A model generated the notes under the pieces. The model saw only the letters and a program-made list of their open reading frames with translations. It had not been told where the DNA came from and ran no database searches. The translations under genes and the position numbers were made by a program. Positions 60,867 through 64,000 of a DNA stretch of 64,000 nucleotides are shown here, in pieces. Source of the stretch: Hypericum androsaemum (Eukaryota > Streptophyta > Magnoliopsida > Malpighiales > Hypericaceae); assembly GCA_963995505.1 (NCBI GenBank), contig OZ023187.1, forward strand, positions 1,991,501 to 2,055,500. Direction: 5' to 3'. Position 1 is the stretch's first letter. Each line of letters begins with the position of its first letter.

Positions 60867-61155
60867 CACGCATGGCTTCAGGTTTCCTTCCTAATTTAGT
60901 TGTCTAGCTGAATTTAGAAGGATTCTACCCTAAACAGGATTTCTTGTATAGTAGTAAGTTATCCCATCTGGATTTGTAGTTTAACATTCTGTGTCCCATA
61001 AATCTGAAACCCCTGATTAAGGAGGACATTAATAAGGAAAATTTGTATAATAGTTCAAAGATAAATATGACTGGTGCAATTTTATCGCTAATCACCTCTG
61101 CGAGAATTTAAAAAAAAACCACAAATTCACATTCCGTGCCTAAGCAAGCTTTTCA
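60867..61155. other. F-box copy 3 upstream remnant and DRB 3' flank
   Basis: About 60905-61085 matches the distal promoter of F-box copy 2 (49620-49795). After about 61085 the similarity ends and the 3' side of the dsRNA-binding protein gene begins. Confidence 0.55.
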
Positions 61156-63066
61156 TCACGGTAGTCTATCAGATTTTGCCTTCTTGTTCGAGTTTCTCCT
61201 TGAACAGGAACAATTGCATGAAGGACAGTTGTCGGTCTCATTTGACTTGCCTGAAGAATAGAACAATTGCTCAATGAAAAATTTTACGATCAAGATAACC
61301 TCAAAACTTTATAAGCAATTTCTTATTAGATGCATCATTCCAATCAATATGGTGAATTGATTAAAATAAAAAATACAAATTTTTATACCAGATTTGAACA
61401 AACACCGTTCTACAAATATAAATCCCAGTTGAGAATTAAAATTATCAGCGAATTTTGGGCTATTAACAGGTTTTTTTGCCAATCCCAAATTCTCTCCTAA
61501 ACAAACACAAGGCATGTCACTTGTTCAAGCTCTTGTCTGAGCCTAGTATTTGCATTTTTAACTCTAGGTACACAACCACAAAAGTTCCAAGCATGGTTGT
61601 ATATCAAACAAACAATTTCAATCTCTTGCACAATTTGGGTTTTCCTATTTCAATAGGATCACTTAAATAATTACATTTCCTTAGCTAAATGCATGCAATC
61701 AAAAGCTAATACGTACGTTTTATTGCAGAGTAAGCAACCTTCGCTGCACTCAACTCTGCTGCCTTCTTGCTTTTAGATTCCTCTCCAGTAAATCTCTGGC
61801 CATCTATTTCCACCGTGGACTTAAATGTCGGCAAGTTTGTAGTGTATGTTGGTAAATCATAGCCTTCTTTCTGTGCCAACTCTTGCAAAAGGTTCTTGTA
61901 GCTTAAGTCCTCCTAAAACAAAGTTAAAGAACTCAAGAAGAAATTGTTGATAACAAGATATCCAATTAGATTTAAATAATCAGTTTTAACTAATCAATAT
62001 TTCCCAGAGTAGATTTCAGTTTGATGATAGCAATTAAAGAAATATGATGAATGAAAACATCTGAGTTGTTCATGAGATTCCTCTTCGAAAATGGAATAGT
62101 ATAAGAAGCTACTTATGTGAAAAGAAAATAAAGATGTACCTCTTTCACCCCATTAGATGGTAAGGACATCAAAGCAGCAGTAGGCAATTCTGGATTAAGC
62201 ATCCCTCCACCACCTGAAATGACCTCAGGCTATCTAGCAAAACTTCATGTTTGCTAAGCAATTTCTCTCATACTAGCAAGACAATGGACCCAACCTAACA
62301 CAGTGTTAATGCATACCTACCATGAAGTTAAATAACCACCAAGAAAGAATCTAAAATGCCACCAAATCGTCAAGCATATCAGCATCCAACTAAATAGGAG
62401 ACGTTCCGCGATACAGATTAGTTCATTTTCAGTACTCATTAACACAGAGATTCAACTATAGATATCGAACAAGCAAATAAGTGATCAACCTCGAATGGTA
62501 ACAAGTTGATAATCATCATTAACAATCAGGAAAAAAAAATGGCAGCTTTCTCACATTTTTTAAGTATGGCATTATTGTTGGACACCGCATCCACCAACAC
62601 CGCTCCAGCGGAAGAACCTAAACAAAAAGCAAAAACATATACGAGTTCTTTCTTGTAGAGTGCTGCTTGCAAGAAAAGGTGTTCAACAATTACTACTTGG
62701 CTCTCTCGCTAATCACCTCAAAGAGCTTCCACGTTGTTGCAGTATTACAAGAAGAAACAAATATGCATAGCTAGCTCTCAGCCACAGAATCTATCAAGCC
62801 AACATGCAACGACCGATAATCTCGAGTTCGAATCACGAAAATAAAAAATGAGCCACCCGCGGATGGGGTGCTGTACAAATATATACATGCCTAGCCAGCT
62901 CTCTCTTCCCACGCTACTCACAAACTCGGCCATATAATCTATCAATCAATCCGACATGCAAGGGCCAATAATCCCGATTTCGAATCACGAAAAGATACCA
63001 AAGGATGAGGCTTTAATTACCAGGAAGAGGGGAGGGAGAGAGTTTCTGTAGCTCCGACTTAAACAT
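61156..63066 (-). CDS. small double-stranded RNA-binding protein with one dsRBM, 5 exons
   Basis: Plant DRB proteins bind dsRNA and assist Dicer-like enzymes. Exons: 63066-63021, 62617-62555, 62213-62140, 61912-61717, 61250-61156. Sites are GT-AG and phases join to 474 nt (157 aa). The start MFKSELQKLS resembles the beginning of a dsRBM, but the rest of that domain is missing and a low-complexity linker follows. One complete dsRBM occupies about residues 62-126 (YKNLLQELAQKEGYDLPTY, FKSTVEIDGQRFTGEE, KSKKAAELSAAKVAYSAI), with the KKAAE helix typical of RNA binding. The tail is Cys-rich then basic (CPSCNCSCSRR). It is shorter than DRB1-DRB5, which carry two dsRBMs. Exons 1 and 2 are the least certain. 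Confidence 0.8.
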
Positions 63067-63140
63067 TGGTCTCCTCTTTCTTTCTTTCTTTCTTTCTTTT
63101 TTAGCTAGGCTTCTTTTCTCTCTCTCTGTGTGTGTTGGGT
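63067..63140 (-). promoter_or_regulatory. CT-rich 5' leader of the dsRNA-binding protein gene
   Basis: A (TTTC)n tract at about 63077-63099 and a CT/GT microsatellite at about 63117-63136 on the + strand lie immediately upstream of the start codon. On the coding strand they are purine-rich. No TATA box was assigned. Confidence 0.35.
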
Positions 63141-63242
63141 CCCTCAAGTTTATAACCTCTTCTCCACCGAAAAAGAAGTCCTAGTCTTTAGGAGTTTTGT
63201 TTCTATTCTTCAGGAGGAGTTTTTGCGGGAAAAAGAACCGAT

Positions 63243-64000
63243 TTGTATTGGACTGGATATAACAGATTTGAAATAGTCGAGATTTTGCAGTGGACATGGA
63301 TAAATATTGTATATTTATGAATTTGAAATTTGAATTATGAAGAATAAGCTAGAACTTTTTATACAGATATTTAAATCGAAACGACTCTAATAAATATCAT
63401 ACTGGATAAATGTTAAAATATAATATAATAATATTCAAACGAACTATAGTAAATATCCTAAAACGGGGATCCAGGTGATTTTTTTGCTTTAAAGTGTTTT
63501 TTTTAGAATATCGGATATCAAAAAACTACTATATTGATTAATTTAAATTTAAGTGAATAGAAATTTTAAAAAAGTAACTAAATTTTTTAAATAAATTTTA
63601 ACAATATTAAATTTTTAATGGATCGGATTCCAAATCTCCTAATTAAAGAGATTTGAAAAAGGGTCAATTTCCAAAAGGGTCAAACTCTAATATTAGGTTT
63701 GGTTGTACAAAATAGGGAAAGTAAATTAGAGTTTAATAAAGTCTAGTGGTATTTGTATTGGACTGGATTTGAAATAATCGAGATTTTGGACTGGACATGG
63801 ATAAATATTGTATATTTATGAATGTGAAATTTGAATTATGAAGAACAAGCTAGAACTTTTTATACAGACATTTAACTATGCTTGAAATAAATAATGAAAA
63901 AAATAAATCGAACGACTCTAATAAATATCATACTGGATAAATGTTAAAATATAATATAATAATATTCAACTATAGTAAATATCCTAAAATATTAAATATT
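63243..64000. repeat. direct repeat of about 225 bp in AT-rich DNA
   Basis: Units at about 63243-63470 and 63753-64000 both begin TTTGTATTGGACTGGAT and share TGGATAAATATTGTATATT and AAGCTAGAACTTTTTATACA. The second has an insertion of about 25 bp. The spacer of about 280 bp is AT-rich with no feature. The second unit runs to the window edge. Confidence 0.8.

Overview
This window is nuclear DNA of a flowering plant, most likely a eudicot. It is AT-rich, its genes have many short GT-AG introns, and it is heavily loaded with transposons. It contains a brassinosteroid-signalling kinase (BSK), a phosphatidylinositol:ceramide inositolphosphotransferase (IPCS), F-box genes of a plant-specific family, a SINA-like RING ligase, a small dsRNA-binding protein, and plant-type Ty1/copia, Ty3/gypsy, LINE, MULE and PIF/Harbinger sequences. 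The species cannot be named from the sequence alone. All gene models were read by eye through splice sites and reading-frame phase.

Layout. 1-0.1 kb: possible 3' end of a + strand gene. 1.5-4.4 kb: complete 10-exon BSK gene on the - strand, with a 222-bp MITE in its upstream region. 5-16 kb: gene-poor, but with three TIR elements bounded by 9-10 bp target-site duplications. These are a GC-rich Pack-MULE-like element (8.9-10.0 kb), a foldback element with tRNA-like modules in both arms (11.3-12.4 kb) and a Pack-MULE carrying rearranged PPR-gene pieces (14.9-16.2 kb). 16.6-25.1 kb: copy A of a segmental duplication. It holds an apparently intact 11-exon IPCS gene, a Pack-MULE-like element and a dynein-light-chain exon split by a deleted copia element. 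25-31 kb: a solo LTR, a LINE-type ORF1 without ORF2, and a TIR-like element with a 23-bp minisatellite. 31.6-39.9 kb: degenerate Ty3/gypsy chromovirus whose 3' LTR is cut inside a TA repeat. 39.9-45.2 kb: organelle-looking sequence interrupted by a complete 4.8-kb copia element with TSD, PBS and PPT. 46.4-50 kb: two F-box paralogues, one C-terminally truncated. 50.5-52.1 kb: SINA-like E3 ligase gene with an in-frame stop just after the RING. 52.2-54.2 kb: PIF/Harbinger-derived element. 55.4-60.2 kb: copy B of the segmental duplication, where IPCS is a multiply broken pseudogene with a solo LTR inside and the dynein-light-chain exon is uninterrupted. 60.4-60.9 kb: third F-box copy, a fragment. 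61.2-63.1 kb: complete 5-exon gene for a single-dsRBM protein. 63.2-64.0 kb: a direct repeat.

The main theme is duplication followed by reciprocal decay. Because both copies of the IPCS/dynein segment are present, each serves as the empty site for insertions in the other. The Pack-MULE, the copia derivative and the solo LTR can therefore all be placed after the duplication from sequence in this window alone. I saw no gene cluster or operon-like system. The most unusual objects are the several gene-capturing TIR elements within 14 kb and the foldback element with paired outward-facing tRNA-like modules.
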